DNA of 64,000 bases from Sellimonas caecigallum (GCF_045038405.1 NZ_CP173660.1:2356001-2420000); one strand, 5' to 3'; numbered from the stretch's first letter, positions 52,550-61,431 are shown. Notes: generated by a model from the letters alone, not told the origin. Numbers and translations are program-made.

Positions 52550-53712
52550 TGAGGCAGACAGTGATCAAAGGAGGAACGCTTTATACAATGAAAGATGGTC
52601 AGGATGTCTTTCAGGGAGAAATCCTGATAGAAGACGGAAAGATCAAAAAAGTGATGGAACGGATCCCGGAAGAAATGATTTCTGATGATGCCAGGATAAT
52701 GGATGCATCCGGGCTTTGTGTCATGCCAGGGCTTATCGATGCGCATTCCCACATCGGAATGTTTGACTTTAATTCGGAGACTTCTGTGGATGAGGCAAAT
52801 GAGATGACGGATCCGGTCACGCTGTCCATCGATGCGCGGTACGGGGTAAACCCAAAAGCACGTGAATTCAAAGTGGCTTATGAACATGGCATCACGACCA
52901 TGCTTCTCACGCCGGGCAGCGGAAATGTGTTCTGCGGTCTTCCGTTTGCCATGAAAACATACGGGGATAATGCGTTTGATATGTCCATCAAAGCGCCGTG
53001 CGCGGTTAAGATTGCCCTTGGCGGGAACCCGAAAAATACATATGGAGACAGGGATCAGCTGCCAATGACGCGGATGGGAGTCGCAAAGGTACTTTGGGAT
53101 ACGTTCCGAAAAGCAAAAACGTATATGGAAGATCAGGAAAATGGGAAAAATCCGCCATATAATGCAGACATGGAGGCTCTGTGCCTTGCTCTGAAAGGAG
53201 AGATTCCGTGTAAAATCCACTGTACACAGTACGATATGCTTACAGCCATCGAGGTGGCGAAAGCATTCGGTGTTCGATTCTCGCTGGAACATGCCTGGGG
53301 CGCTACGGATTATATTGATGAGATTGTGGAGAGCGGCTGTGATGTCTGCTATGGACCGATTGCGACATATCGTTGTGTAGGCGAGCGAAGAAAGATTGAT
53401 GTGGAGGCAGTGAAGATGCTGGATGACAGAGGAGTCAATGTGGCGATCATTACCGATTCGCCGATTCTCAGTGAAGAATCTCTCTATCATCATATAGGAG
53501 AGGCAGTTCGGGAAGGTGTTTCCCAGGAACGGGCGATGAGAATGGTAACGATCAATCCAGCCAGGATTCTTGGAGTGGAAGAGCGGATTGGAACGCTGGA
53601 AGAGGGTAAAGATGCGGATATCATTCTCGTAAAAGGAAAACTTGGACTCGATACAAATGCGAAAGTACAATGTACCATGATCGATGGAAATATCGTGTAC
53701 TGTTGTCTATAA
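52549..53712 (+). CDS. Amidohydrolase (imidazolonepropionase/prolidase-like)
   Basis: A 387-residue metal-dependent hydrolase. The metal ligands are His66 and His68 in DAHSHIG, His224 in KIHCTQYD, His248 in SLEHAWG and Asp303 in IITDSPI. The C-terminal NPARILGVEERIGTLEEG and KDADIILVKG are typical of the family. Likely substrates are cyclic amides, dipeptides or similar compounds brought in by the linked Opp transporter. The start ATG overlaps the preceding stop (TGATG); a TTG three bases earlier is in frame. It follows the inactive paralogue. Confidence 0.87.
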   Translation: MRQTVIKGGTLYTMKDGQDVFQGEILIEDGKIKKVMERIPEEMISDDARIMDASGLCVMPGLIDAHSHIGMFDFNSETSVDEANEMTDPVTLSIDARYGVNPKAREFKVAYEHGITTMLLTPGSGNVFCGLPFAMKTYGDNAFDMSIKAPCAVKIALGGNPKNTYGDRDQLPMTRMGVAKVLWDTFRKAKTYMEDQENGKNPPYNADMEALCLALKGEIPCKIHCTQYDMLTAIEVAKAFGVRFSLEHAWGATDYIDEIVESGCDVCYGPIATYRCVGERRKIDVEAVKMLDDRGVNVAIITDSPILSEESLYHHIGEAVREGVSQERAMRMVTINPARILGVEERIGTLEEGKDADIILVKGKLGLDTNAKVQCTMIDGNIVYCCL

Positions 53713-53814
53713 ATTCAGAACAAAAAAAGTGCCGGAAAAAAATGCGGGGATTACACAGAAAACAGAAGTATGGTACAATGTCTATAACAAAAAATGAGAA
53801 AGGAGACAAACCAT

Positions 53815-54453
53815 ATGGATGAACGGTTGACAAATTTACGTTCCTCAAAAAATCCGAAGGCCCGGATTAAGATCCTGAAAGGACATTTTGCTACGAGCAA
53901 TTCCCACATCAACACGTATATTGATATGTCCACTGTGAAGACCAGACATCGAAATGGACGGGAGACGGCAAAAGTGCTGGCGGCGGAGTATACCCACACT
54001 TATATTGACACGATCGTATGTCTGGATGAAACGGAAGTGATCGGTACGTTCATGGCAGAGATCCTGGCAGATGAAACGGTCATGTCCATGAGCCATGGAA
54101 ATAATATTTCTGTAGTAACACCGGAATTTGACAATCTTGGACAGATCATGTTCCGGGATAATAAGATCCGTATGATTGAGAACAATCAGGTGTTGGTTCT
54201 CGCGGCATCTATTACGACCGGAAAGACGATTCTGAAAGCTGCGGAATCTGTCCTGTACTATGGAGGAAAGGTGTGCGGTGTGGCAGGTATCTTCAGTGCT
54301 GTGACGAAGATTGCAGATATGGAAGTGAAGTCAATCTTTTCCAGCGCCGATCTTCCGGACTATAAGGCTTATACGCCGGAAGCCTGTCCGATGTGCAAGG
54401 CAGGAGAGAAAGTAGAAGCTCTTGTAAACAGCTACGGATATTCTAAACTTTAA
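53815..54453 (+). CDS. Phosphoribosyltransferase-like protein
   Basis: A 212-residue protein with the PRTase type I outline: an N-terminal hood (MDERLTNLRSSKNPKARIKI) and a core with LVLAASITTGKTIL at the PRPP loop. True PRTases have two acidic residues where this has Ala-Ala-Ser, so PRPP binding may be altered. VCGVAGIFSAVTKI matches the next strand. A C-terminal CPMCKAGEKVEALV could bind metal. ATG 53815 follows AAAGGAGACAAACC. It sits 102 bases after the amidohydrolase and could be the last gene of that unit. Substrate is not known. Confidence 0.7.
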   Translation: MDERLTNLRSSKNPKARIKILKGHFATSNSHINTYIDMSTVKTRHRNGRETAKVLAAEYTHTYIDTIVCLDETEVIGTFMAEILADETVMSMSHGNNISVVTPEFDNLGQIMFRDNKIRMIENNQVLVLAASITTGKTILKAAESVLYYGGKVCGVAGIFSAVTKIADMEVKSIFSSADLPDYKAYTPEACPMCKAGEKVEALVNSYGYSKL

Positions 54454-54465
54454 TATTTTGTCAAT

Positions 54466-54499
54466 AAAAAGCTGCTGCATGATATTGTGGCAGTTTTTT
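54466..54499 (+). terminator. Terminator after the PRTase-like gene
   Basis: AAAAA with CTGC (54466-54475, one bulged G) pairs with GCAG (54490-54493) and TTTTTT. It probably ends the gntR-opp-amidohydrolase unit. Confidence 0.6.
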
Positions 54500-54542
54500 G
54501 TTGAGAAAAACTTCTTTTAAAGGAGTATTGATAGGAATAGAG

Positions 54543-54800
54543 ATGGGGCTTATGATTATTGCAATCATGTATCCTATAACTTTAAAGAAAAGCGCCGAGA
54601 AAAGTGAAATGGTTTTAGTGATAGCTACTATGATTTCGACAGCGATATGGGTAGCAATCTGGTCTGTATGCAATCATATCAATATAGAGATCGAGGCATT
54701 GAGACATACAGACATGATTTTGTTAAGCGCAGCTGTGTTGATGTTTTTTGGATCCTTTTTTGTATCTTCTTCTATTCAGAAGAGCAAAGAATTCCGGTAA
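54543..54800 (+). CDS. Small membrane protein of unknown function
   Basis: An 85-residue frame with two or three hydrophobic segments (LMIIAIMYPITL, MVLVIATMISTAIWVAIWSVC, LLSAAVLMFFGSFFVSSSI). ATG 54543 has TAGGAATAGAG ahead; longer in-frame starts run into the terminator at 54466-54499. No family is recognised. It could be a remnant of a larger gene. Confidence 0.42.
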   Translation: MGLMIIAIMYPITLKKSAEKSEMVLVIATMISTAIWVAIWSVCNHINIEIEALRHTDMILLSAAVLMFFGSFFVSSSIQKSKEFR

Positions 54801-54909
54801 TGATACAAGATTGATATATGAAAAGTCTATGCAATTTTTTGTGTGGGCTTTTTGTATTTTCAAGAAAGATAAGAAAATACAAATAAATACAAATAATATA
54901 TAAAAAAAC

Positions 54910-54938
54910 TTGAAAGGAGGAAGGTTTTTCGGTATAAT
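54910..54938 (+). promoter_or_regulatory. mntP promoter
   Basis: TTGAAA (54910-54915) and a perfect TATAAT (54933-54938) are exactly 17 bp apart, about 40 bases before the riboswitch. Confidence 0.75.
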
Positions 54939-54974
54939 ACAAAACAGCGTTAAGCGCGTTTTGATTTGGAGAAG

Positions 54975-55068
54975 ATGGAGCATAAGGGAGTAGTTGGCAC
55001 GTTTGTGTGTCAAAGTCAACATATTGGAGTAATCCTGGCTTTGAATGAAACAACGAGACTTATCTGTA
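54975..55068 (+). ncRNA. yybP-ykoY (Mn2+) riboswitch
   Basis: The conserved blocks are AAGGGAGTAG (54985-54994), a middle stem ending in CCTGGCTTTGAATG, and CAACGAGACTTA (55051-55062). ATAAG (54982-54986) pairs with CTTAT (55059-55063) to form P1. The gene downstream is mntP, the best-known partner of this Mn-sensing RNA. About 120 bases separate the aptamer from the ATG. They hold the inverted GACAGATCTGTC (55135-55146) and TAAAGAC/GTCTTTA (55115-55121 with 55144-55150), possible parts of the switching platform. No clear terminator T-run is visible. Confidence 0.84.
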
Positions 55069-55188
55069 TCAGAGATTGATATAGGTAAGGACTCGCTTTT
55101 TTATTGCAGAAATCTAAAGACCTCCCCCATCTTTGACAGATCTGTCTTTACTAAACGAAGGAAAAAGAAACATAAGGAGGGAAAAAAG

Positions 55189-55746
55189 ATGGGTTTGATG
55201 GAACTGTTTTTCATTGCTGTCGGCCTTGCTATGGATGCATTTGCCGTATCCATCTGTAAAGGGTTGTCAGCAGGGCAGGCGAAACCAAAGTATGTATTAT
55301 GTGTGGGGCTGTATTTCGGAGGATTTCAGGCTTTGATGCCGGCTATTGGATATTTTATCGGAAGCCATTTCCGCGGAGCAATAGAAAGTGTGGATCACTG
55401 GATTGCATTTATACTTCTGGCCGTTATTGGAGGAAATATGATCCGGGAATCGAGACAGGAAGAAGAATGCATGGATGCGAGATTTGATTTCCGTGAGATG
55501 ACGGCTCTTGCGGTGGCAACGAGCATCGATGCGCTGGCTGTAGGGGTTACCTTCGCATTTCTGGATGTGCAAATTGGACCGGCCGTTCTTTTTATCGGAT
55601 GCATTACGTTTGTGATCTCTGCCGTTGGCCTTAAGATCGGGACGGTGTTTGGAACAAAATACAAGAATAAGGCGGAGTGCTTTGGAGGAGTTGTCCTCAT
55701 ACTGATCGGGCTTAAAATTTTGCTGGAACACCTTGGCGTCTTTTAA
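55189..55746 (+). CDS. mntP: Manganese efflux pump MntP
   Basis: A 185-residue membrane protein with six segments in two repeats. The repeats carry the conserved GLAMDAFAVSICKGL and ATSIDALAVGVTFAFL, whose aspartates bind Mn2+. It exports Mn2+ when the cation is in excess. ATG 55189 follows AAGGAGGGAAAAA; an upstream in-frame extension is not conserved. The gene sits downstream of a yybP-ykoY riboswitch, which would switch it on when Mn2+ is high. Confidence 0.94.
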   Translation: MGLMELFFIAVGLAMDAFAVSICKGLSAGQAKPKYVLCVGLYFGGFQALMPAIGYFIGSHFRGAIESVDHWIAFILLAVIGGNMIRESRQEEECMDARFDFREMTALAVATSIDALAVGVTFAFLDVQIGPAVLFIGCITFVISAVGLKIGTVFGTKYKNKAECFGGVVLILIGLKILLEHLGVF

Positions 55747-55764
55747 AGAAATCTGCCGGACACG

Positions 55765-55793
55765 TTGTAAAAAAAGATAAAACGAAGTACAAT
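55765..55793 (+). promoter_or_regulatory. Promoter before the ECF S component gene
   Basis: TTGTAA (55765-55770) and TACAAT (55788-55793) are exactly 17 bp apart. The short leader has a GGCGG/CCGCC stem. It may also drive polA and coaE. Confidence 0.6.
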
Positions 55794-55849
55794 AAGAGAA
55801 AATGCGAACACAAGGCGGTGTGCAGTCCGCCGGGGACGGAGGAGAGAAA

Positions 55850-56413
55850 ATGAGAGAAAGTCAAAGACAGGTTGTAGAAAATGCCAGAATATTGAAGCTT
55901 GTATATGCCGGAGTGCTGACCGCTGTCGGAATCGTGCTTCCGCAGGCATTTCACATATTTGGACAAAGCGCCGGGGGGATGTTTCTCCCAATCCACTTGC
56001 CGATCTTGATGGCGGGTGTACTTTTGGGAGGCGGATATGGCCTTGGGGTTGGTATTCTTGTACCAATATTAAGCAGTGTACTGACCGGGATGCCGCCTGT
56101 TCCGAAAGTATATTTTATGTTGTTTGAGACGGCGGTCTATGGCCTGACGGCAGGTGTGCTGGCAGAACGAAAGTATCCGGTCTATCTGAGACTGATTCCG
56201 GCTATGGTAGCTGGCAGAGTTGCCTATGGCCTCTCGCTGATTGTTGGAGTTTATATTTTTAATCTTCATTTTCCATTTGCCAATGGAACAGCTTTTGTGA
56301 GCGGAATCGTGAGCGGTATCCCGGGGATCATCATCCAGCTGATCGTGATTCCGGTATTGTTCCGAGTTCTGAAAAAGGCCGGACTGACATTTGAAAATGA
56401 AACAGAGGTATGA
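55850..56413 (+). CDS. ECF transporter S component, substrate unknown
   Basis: A 187-residue protein with six membrane segments and the S-component outline (LVYAGVLTAVGIVLPQAFH, FLPIHLPILMAGVLLGG, GLGVGILVPILSSVLTGMPP). It would capture a vitamin or similar compound and work with an EcfAAT module encoded elsewhere. ATG 55850 follows GGAGGAGAGAAA. Its stop is two bases before the polA start, so polA may be read from the same transcript. No substrate-specific riboswitch is visible. Confidence 0.82.
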   Translation: MRESQRQVVENARILKLVYAGVLTAVGIVLPQAFHIFGQSAGGMFLPIHLPILMAGVLLGGGYGLGVGILVPILSSVLTGMPPVPKVYFMLFETAVYGLTAGVLAERKYPVYLRLIPAMVAGRVAYGLSLIVGVYIFNLHFPFANGTAFVSGIVSGIPGIIIQLIVIPVLFRVLKKAGLTFENETEV

Positions 56414-56415
56414 CA

Positions 56416-59049
56416 ATGAATGAAAGACAGTATGAAAATCAGAAAATTCTTCTGATAGACGGGCACAGTATTCTGAATCGTGCCTTTTATGGAATCCCGG
56501 ATCTGACCAATGCGGAGGGACTTCACACGAACGCGATATACGGATTTTTGAATATTCTTTTCAAAGTGCTGGAAGAAGAAAAACCAGAATATCTTACAGT
56601 GGCATTTGACGTCCATGCGCCGACCTTCCGTCATGAAATGTTTGAAGACTACAAAGGGACGAGAAAGCCGATGGCTGAAGAACTGCGCCAGCAGGTTCCG
56701 GTCATGAAGGAAGTCCTTCAGGCAATGGGCATCCGAATCGTAGAGCAGGCCGGGCTTGAAGCAGATGACCTGATCGGCACACTTTCGAAACGTGGCGAGA
56801 AGGAAGGCATGAATGTGGTCGTTTTGTCCGGAGACCGGGATCTTCTGCAGCTTGCCACAGAAAAAGTAAAGATTCGTATTCCAAAGACAAAGCAAGGCCG
56901 GACAGAGGTAGAGGACTATCTTGCAGCGGATGTCAAAGAGAAATACCAGGTAACGCCGCAGGAGTTTATTGATGTCAAAGCATTGATGGGAGACAGCTCG
57001 GACAATATTCCTGGGGTGCCAAGTATTGGCGAGAAGACGGCCACAAAGATCATTGTGGAATATGGATCCATTGAAAATGCGTATAGTCATGTGGAAGAAC
57101 TCAAACCGCCGCGGGCCGCAAAGGCTTTGAAAGAACACTATGATATGGCTCAGATGAGCAAGGCACTTGCGACTATCAACGTGGATGCGGATTTCCCTTA
57201 TGAGTTTTCAGAAGGAAAGATAGGAAATCTGTACACGCAAGAAGCCTACGAATATTTCCAGAGACTGCAGTTTAAAAATCTGCTTGGACGCTTTGATGTG
57301 GAGAGCCCGGCAAATCAGATTGAAGATCAGTTCCGGGAGATCACAAAAGAAGAGGAGGCAGAAGCAGTCTTTGAAAAGGCTGCAGGTGCTCCTTGTGTCG
57401 GGATCGCATTTGAGAAAGACACAGAAAATGTTCTTCCGCTTTTCAAAGATCAGGCGGGGCTTTCCGGAATCGGGGTTGCATTTGGGGAAGACCAGATCTA
57501 CAACATTCGGACATCCGACACAATGACAGAAACATATCTTCTGGAGAAAGTGACGTCTCTCACTGAATCCCGTGCAGTTATTTCCATGTTTGATGTGAAA
57601 GCGGCCATGAAACAGATTCAGATCCGGAAGCCGGAAAATACGTTTGATGTCCATGTGGCAGCTTACTTGTTAAATCCTTTGAAAAGCGCGTATGAGACAG
57701 ATGACATTGCCCATGAATACCTGGATCTGAATATCGATGAGAAACTTCCGGCGGAGAAAAAGACATGTTATGAAGCATATACTATGTTCCGGGCGGAAAA
57801 AGTGCTGAGAGAAAAACTTCGGGAATATGAGATGGAGGCGCTGTTTGACGAGATAGAGATGCCGCTCGTGTTTACCCTTTCTGACATGGAAAAAGCTGGT
57901 GTAAGGATTGCGGCAGATCAGCTGAAAATGTACGGTTCGGAACTGGGAGATAAAATAGAAGAGCTGGAAAAGGAAATATACGATCTGGCCCAAGAGACGT
58001 TTAACATCAATTCTCCGAAACAGCTTGGGGTTGTGCTTTTTGAGCATCTGGAGCTTCCGCACGGAAAAAAGACAAAGACCGGATATTCTACGGCGGCTGA
58101 TATCTTGGAAAAACTGGCGCCTGATTACCCGATCGTATCGAAGATTCTGGAATACCGGCAGCTTGCGAAACTGAAGTCCACTTATGCAGACGGACTTGCC
58201 AATTTTATATCGGACGACGGAAGGATCCACGGGACATTCAACCAGACAGTGACTGCCACAGGGCGGATCAGCAGTACAGAACCAAACCTTCAGAACATTC
58301 CGATCCGTATGGAACTTGGAAGATTGATCCGGAAAGTTTTTATACCGGAAGAAGGTTATGTATTTGTAGACGCTGATTATTCCCAGATCGAACTGCGTAT
58401 TCTGGCACACTGCTCCGGGGATGAAGCGCTGATCCATGCATATCAGGAGGCACAGGATATCCACCGGATCACAGCGTCGCAAGTATTTCACACACCGTTT
58501 GAGGAAGTCACGGACTTACAGAGAAGAAATGCCAAAGCGGTAAATTTCGGAATTGTCTACGGAATCAGTTCTTTTGGACTGAGCCAGGATCTGAGTATTA
58601 CGAGAAAAGAAGCCGGGGAATATATTGATCGGTACTTTGAGACTTATCCGGGTGTGAAAGCATACCTGGACGGAGAAGTTGCTTTTGGCAAGGAAAACGG
58701 CTATGTAAAGACAATGTTTGGAAGGCGCAGGCCGATACCGGAATTGTCTTCCAGTAATTTCATGCAGCGCAGCTTTGGAGAGAGGGTTGCTATGAATTCG
58801 CCTATCCAGGGGGCGGCAGCAGATATCATGAAGATTGCCATGATCCGGGTAGGACGGGCATTGCGCAGCCGTGGGCTGAAATCCAGGATTGTGATCCAGG
58901 TACATGATGAGCTTTTGATCGAGACGAAAAAGGAAGAAGTCGAGATCGTGAAGCAGATTTTAAAAGAGGAAATGGAACATGCAGCTGATCTGAGGGTACC
59001 GCTGATCGCGGACATGAGCCAGGGAAGCAGCTGGTATGAAGCGAAGTAA
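56416..59049 (+). CDS. polA: DNA polymerase I
   Basis: The 877-residue protein has an N-terminal 5'-3' exonuclease (LLIDGHSILNRAFYGI, SGDRDLLQLA, GDSSDNIPGVPSIGEKTA), a middle domain without the 3'-5' exonuclease aspartate/glutamate motifs, and the polymerase with motif A DADYSQIELRILAH, motif B RRNAKAVNFGIVYG and motif C IQVHDELL. Loss of proofreading is common in Firmicute PolA. ATG 56416 is preferred (7 bases after GAGG); ATG 56410 is also in frame but too near. coaE follows. Confidence 0.96.
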   Translation: MNERQYENQKILLIDGHSILNRAFYGIPDLTNAEGLHTNAIYGFLNILFKVLEEEKPEYLTVAFDVHAPTFRHEMFEDYKGTRKPMAEELRQQVPVMKEVLQAMGIRIVEQAGLEADDLIGTLSKRGEKEGMNVVVLSGDRDLLQLATEKVKIRIPKTKQGRTEVEDYLAADVKEKYQVTPQEFIDVKALMGDSSDNIPGVPSIGEKTATKIIVEYGSIENAYSHVEELKPPRAAKALKEHYDMAQMSKALATINVDADFPYEFSEGKIGNLYTQEAYEYFQRLQFKNLLGRFDVESPANQIEDQFREITKEEEAEAVFEKAAGAPCVGIAFEKDTENVLPLFKDQAGLSGIGVAFGEDQIYNIRTSDTMTETYLLEKVTSLTESRAVISMFDVKAAMKQIQIRKPENTFDVHVAAYLLNPLKSAYETDDIAHEYLDLNIDEKLPAEKKTCYEAYTMFRAEKVLREKLREYEMEALFDEIEMPLVFTLSDMEKAGVRIAADQLKMYGSELGDKIEELEKEIYDLAQETFNINSPKQLGVVLFEHLELPHGKKTKTGYSTAADILEKLAPDYPIVSKILEYRQLAKLKSTYADGLANFISDDGRIHGTFNQTVTATGRISSTEPNLQNIPIRMELGRLIRKVFIPEEGYVFVDADYSQIELRILAHCSGDEALIHAYQEAQDIHRITASQVFHTPFEEVTDLQRRNAKAVNFGIVYGISSFGLSQDLSITRKEAGEYIDRYFETYPGVKAYLDGEVAFGKENGYVKTMFGRRRPIPELSSSNFMQRSFGERVAMNSPIQGAAADIMKIAMIRVGRALRSRGLKSRIVIQVHDELLIETKKEEVEIVKQILKEEMEHAADLRVPLIADMSQGSSWYEAK

Positions 59050-59062
59050 GGATGAAAATATC

Positions 59063-59686
59063 ATGAGGATCATTGGTATTACCGGAGGGGTAGGTGCGGG
59101 AAAAAGCACCGTCCTCTCTTATATGGAAAAACACTGCGGGGCAGTGATCTGCCAAGCGGACAAAACCGCCCATGAACTGGAAGAGCCGGGAGAAGAGTGT
59201 TACAGCCGGATTGTGGCACAGTTTGGAAATTCGATTCTTTCGGCGGACGGTACCATTGACCGGAAAAGACTGGGGAGCATTGTCTTTGGAGATAGAGTTA
59301 GTCTCGAAAAGTTAAATGCCATCGTCCACCCGGCAGTGAAGGATCGCATCCAAATGCGGATCCGGGAAGAAAAAGGAAAAGGGACAGAGCTTTTTGTGAT
59401 AGAGGCCGCTCTCTTGATTGAAGATCACTACGATGAGATTTGTGATGAACTGTGGTATATTTATGCAGATGAAGATGTGCGAAGGAGAAGACTCAAAGAG
59501 ACAAGAGGATACTCAGACGAACGGATAGACGGCATCTTAAAAAGTCAAAAATCTGAGGAAGAATTTCGGACACATTGCCATGTTACGGTGGACAACAGCG
59601 GGGATATGGAAGAGACTTGCATCCAGATCAAAAAAGCGTTACAATGGGAAGAAATGAAAAATAGCGGGAGAGACGAAACACGATGA
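59063..59686 (+). CDS. coaE: Dephospho-CoA kinase
   Basis: Last step of CoA synthesis. The P-loop is GITGGVGAGKSTVLSY, followed by CQADKTAHELEEPG, KRLGSIVFGD and LIEDHYDEICDELWYIYAD, as in CoaE. The 207 residues are normal. ATG 59063 starts 13 bases after the polA stop; a frame beginning inside polA is longer but lacks conservation. polA-coaE linkage is common in Firmicutes. The stop overlaps the next start by four bases. Confidence 0.94.
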   Translation: MRIIGITGGVGAGKSTVLSYMEKHCGAVICQADKTAHELEEPGEECYSRIVAQFGNSILSADGTIDRKRLGSIVFGDRVSLEKLNAIVHPAVKDRIQMRIREEKGKGTELFVIEAALLIEDHYDEICDELWYIYADEDVRRRRLKETRGYSDERIDGILKSQKSEEEFRTHCHVTVDNSGDMEETCIQIKKALQWEEMKNSGRDETR

Positions 59687-60480
59687 GAATTTGCAGTATC
59701 GCAAGCGGAAGCAGCGGGAATTGTACATATATCGGAGGCGAACATACCAATTTTCTTGTGGACACAGGAATCAGTAAAAAAAGGATAGAAGAAGGTTTAA
59801 AAGAGCTGGATGTAAAAGGAGAAGAGCTGGACGGGATTTTTATTACCCACGAACATGTGGATCATATCCAGGGGCTTGGTGTTTTCAGCAGGAAATACGG
59901 GATCCCAATCTATGCCACGCCGGGAACCATTCGGGGAATACAAAATTACAGTGGACTAGGAAAAATGCCGGAAGGGCTTCTGAATGAAATCCGGGCAGAT
60001 GAACCCTTTGTTATGAAGGATACGATGATTCGGCCGTTCCGCATTTCCCACGATGCAAATGAGCCGACGGGATTTAGGTTTGAGGAAAAAGGCAAAGCGG
60101 TAGCTGTTGCAACTGATCTTGGAATATACGATGAATATATCATTCGGAATCTCAGTAATTTGGATGCGGTGCTTTTGGAGGCAAACCATGACATCCATAT
60201 GCTGGAAGTGGGTGGATATCCGTATTATCTGAAGCAGCGTGTGATGGGAAATAAAGGACATTTGTCAAATGAATTGTCAGGAAGACTGCTCTGTGCTATA
60301 CTACATGATAATTTGAAACAAGTGATTCTTGGACATTTGAGTAAGGAAAACAACTACGAGGAATTGGCATACGAGACGGTTAAACTGGAAGTAACGCTTG
60401 GGGAAAATCCATATAAAGGGGAAGATATCCCTATCATGGTGGCGAGAAGAGATCGATTGTCCAAGGCTGTGTCTGTCTGA
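59683..60480 (+). CDS. MBL-fold metallo-hydrolase, WalJ/YycJ type
   Basis: 265 residues. The metal motif is ITHEHVDHIQGL (HxHxDH), and further ligands are in RISHDANEPTGF, ATDLGIYDE and GHLSKENNYEELA. The N-terminus CSIASGSSGNCTYIGGEHTN is typical of the YycJ/WalJ group, linked in B. subtilis to the cell-wall-related WalKR region and to DNA repair. It starts within the coaE stop (ATGA) and is translationally coupled to it. A nucleic-acid or wall-linked substrate is not proven by sequence. Confidence 0.9.
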   Translation: MRICSIASGSSGNCTYIGGEHTNFLVDTGISKKRIEEGLKELDVKGEELDGIFITHEHVDHIQGLGVFSRKYGIPIYATPGTIRGIQNYSGLGKMPEGLLNEIRADEPFVMKDTMIRPFRISHDANEPTGFRFEEKGKAVAVATDLGIYDEYIIRNLSNLDAVLLEANHDIHMLEVGGYPYYLKQRVMGNKGHLSNELSGRLLCAILHDNLKQVILGHLSKENNYEELAYETVKLEVTLGENPYKGEDIPIMVARRDRLSKAVSV

Positions 60481-60524
60481 TACTGCCGTCTCATATTTGA
60501 AAGAACAGAAAGAGAGGAAATGGA

Positions 60525-61382
60525 ATGAGTAAAGTCGCAGTTTTGACGGACAGTAATAGCGGCATCACGCAGGAAGAAGCGGAAAAAATAGGGGTTGGCG
60601 TGCTTCCTATGCCGTTTTTCATCGATGAGGAAGAGTTTTTTGAAGGGGTAACTCTTTCGCGAGATACTTTCTACGAAAAGCAAAAAGGAGGAAGCGACAT
60701 CAAGACATCTCAGCCAGCGCCAGGAAATGTGATGGCACTTTGGGACAAGTATCTGGAAAAATATGATGAGATCGTATACATCCCGATGTCCAGCGGTCTG
60801 AGCAGCTCCTGTGAGACCGCCATCCTGCTTTCGGAAGATTATGACGGCAAAGTGCAGGTTGTAAACAATCAGCGGATTTCTGTCACACAGAAACAGTCTG
60901 TAAAAGATGCGGTAGAGCTTGCAAAGAAAGGAAAAAGTGCAGCGCAGATTAAGGAAATCCTGGAACGCACCGGAAAAGAGTCCAGTATCTATATTACTGT
61001 GGATACATTGAAATACCTGAAAAAAGGAGGACGCATCACACCAGCCGCAGCAGCTGTTGGAACAGTACTGAATTTAAAACCAGTCCTTCAGATCCAGGGA
61101 GAAAAACTGGATGCTTACGCCAAAGTGAGAGGGTGGAAACAGGCGAAAAAGACGATGCTGGATGCGATGGAAAGGGATATGCTGCATCGTTTCCATAATC
61201 AGAGAATCTATCTGCATGTTGCATATACATGTACGAACGAAGAGGCACAACTCTGGAAAGAAGAGATTGAAGACCGTTTTCCGCAGTATGATGTAGATAT
61301 GGATCCACTGGCACTCAGCATTGCCTGTCATACAGGTCCTGGCGCTATGGCTATTGCGTGCACAAGGGTGTTGGAAGAATAA
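60525..61382 (+). CDS. degV: DegV-family fatty-acid-binding protein
   Basis: 285 residues with VAVLTDSNSGITQEEAEKIG and VLPMPFFIDEEEFFEGV, then KTSQPAPGNVMALWDKYLE, all hallmarks of the DegV/FakB fold. FakB proteins hold a fatty acid for phosphorylation by the kinase FakA. No fakA is adjacent, so the role may be fatty-acid binding in general. AGAGAGGAAATGGA precedes the ATG. A hairpin follows the stop, where the gene meets convergent tmcAL. Confidence 0.88.
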   Translation: MSKVAVLTDSNSGITQEEAEKIGVGVLPMPFFIDEEEFFEGVTLSRDTFYEKQKGGSDIKTSQPAPGNVMALWDKYLEKYDEIVYIPMSSGLSSSCETAILLSEDYDGKVQVVNNQRISVTQKQSVKDAVELAKKGKSAAQIKEILERTGKESSIYITVDTLKYLKKGGRITPAAAAVGTVLNLKPVLQIQGEKLDAYAKVRGWKQAKKTMLDAMERDMLHRFHNQRIYLHVAYTCTNEEAQLWKEEIEDRFPQYDVDMDPLALSIACHTGPGAMAIACTRVLEE

Positions 61383-61386
61383 GCAT

Positions 61387-61430
61387 AAGCTGCGAAAGAA
61401 TGAAAAAATCATTTTTTCACAGCTTGTTTT
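61387..61430. terminator. Hairpin between degV and tmcAL
   Basis: AAGCTG (61387-61392) pairs with CAGCTT (61420-61425), with a further ATGA/TCAT stem inside and TTTT after. It lies between the two convergent stops and may terminate both transcripts. Confidence 0.6.
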
Positions 61431-61431
61431 G

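Noticed and set aside
52543..53670. Minus-strand frame of 375 codons
   Set aside because: Complement of the active amidohydrolase gene; rich in His, Arg, Phe and Ile as expected for a shadow, with no family features.
55794..55849. Vitamin riboswitch before the ECF S component gene
   Set aside because: The leader of about 50 bases has only a short GGCGG/CCGCC stem and none of the TPP, folate, cobalamin or preQ1 consensus blocks.
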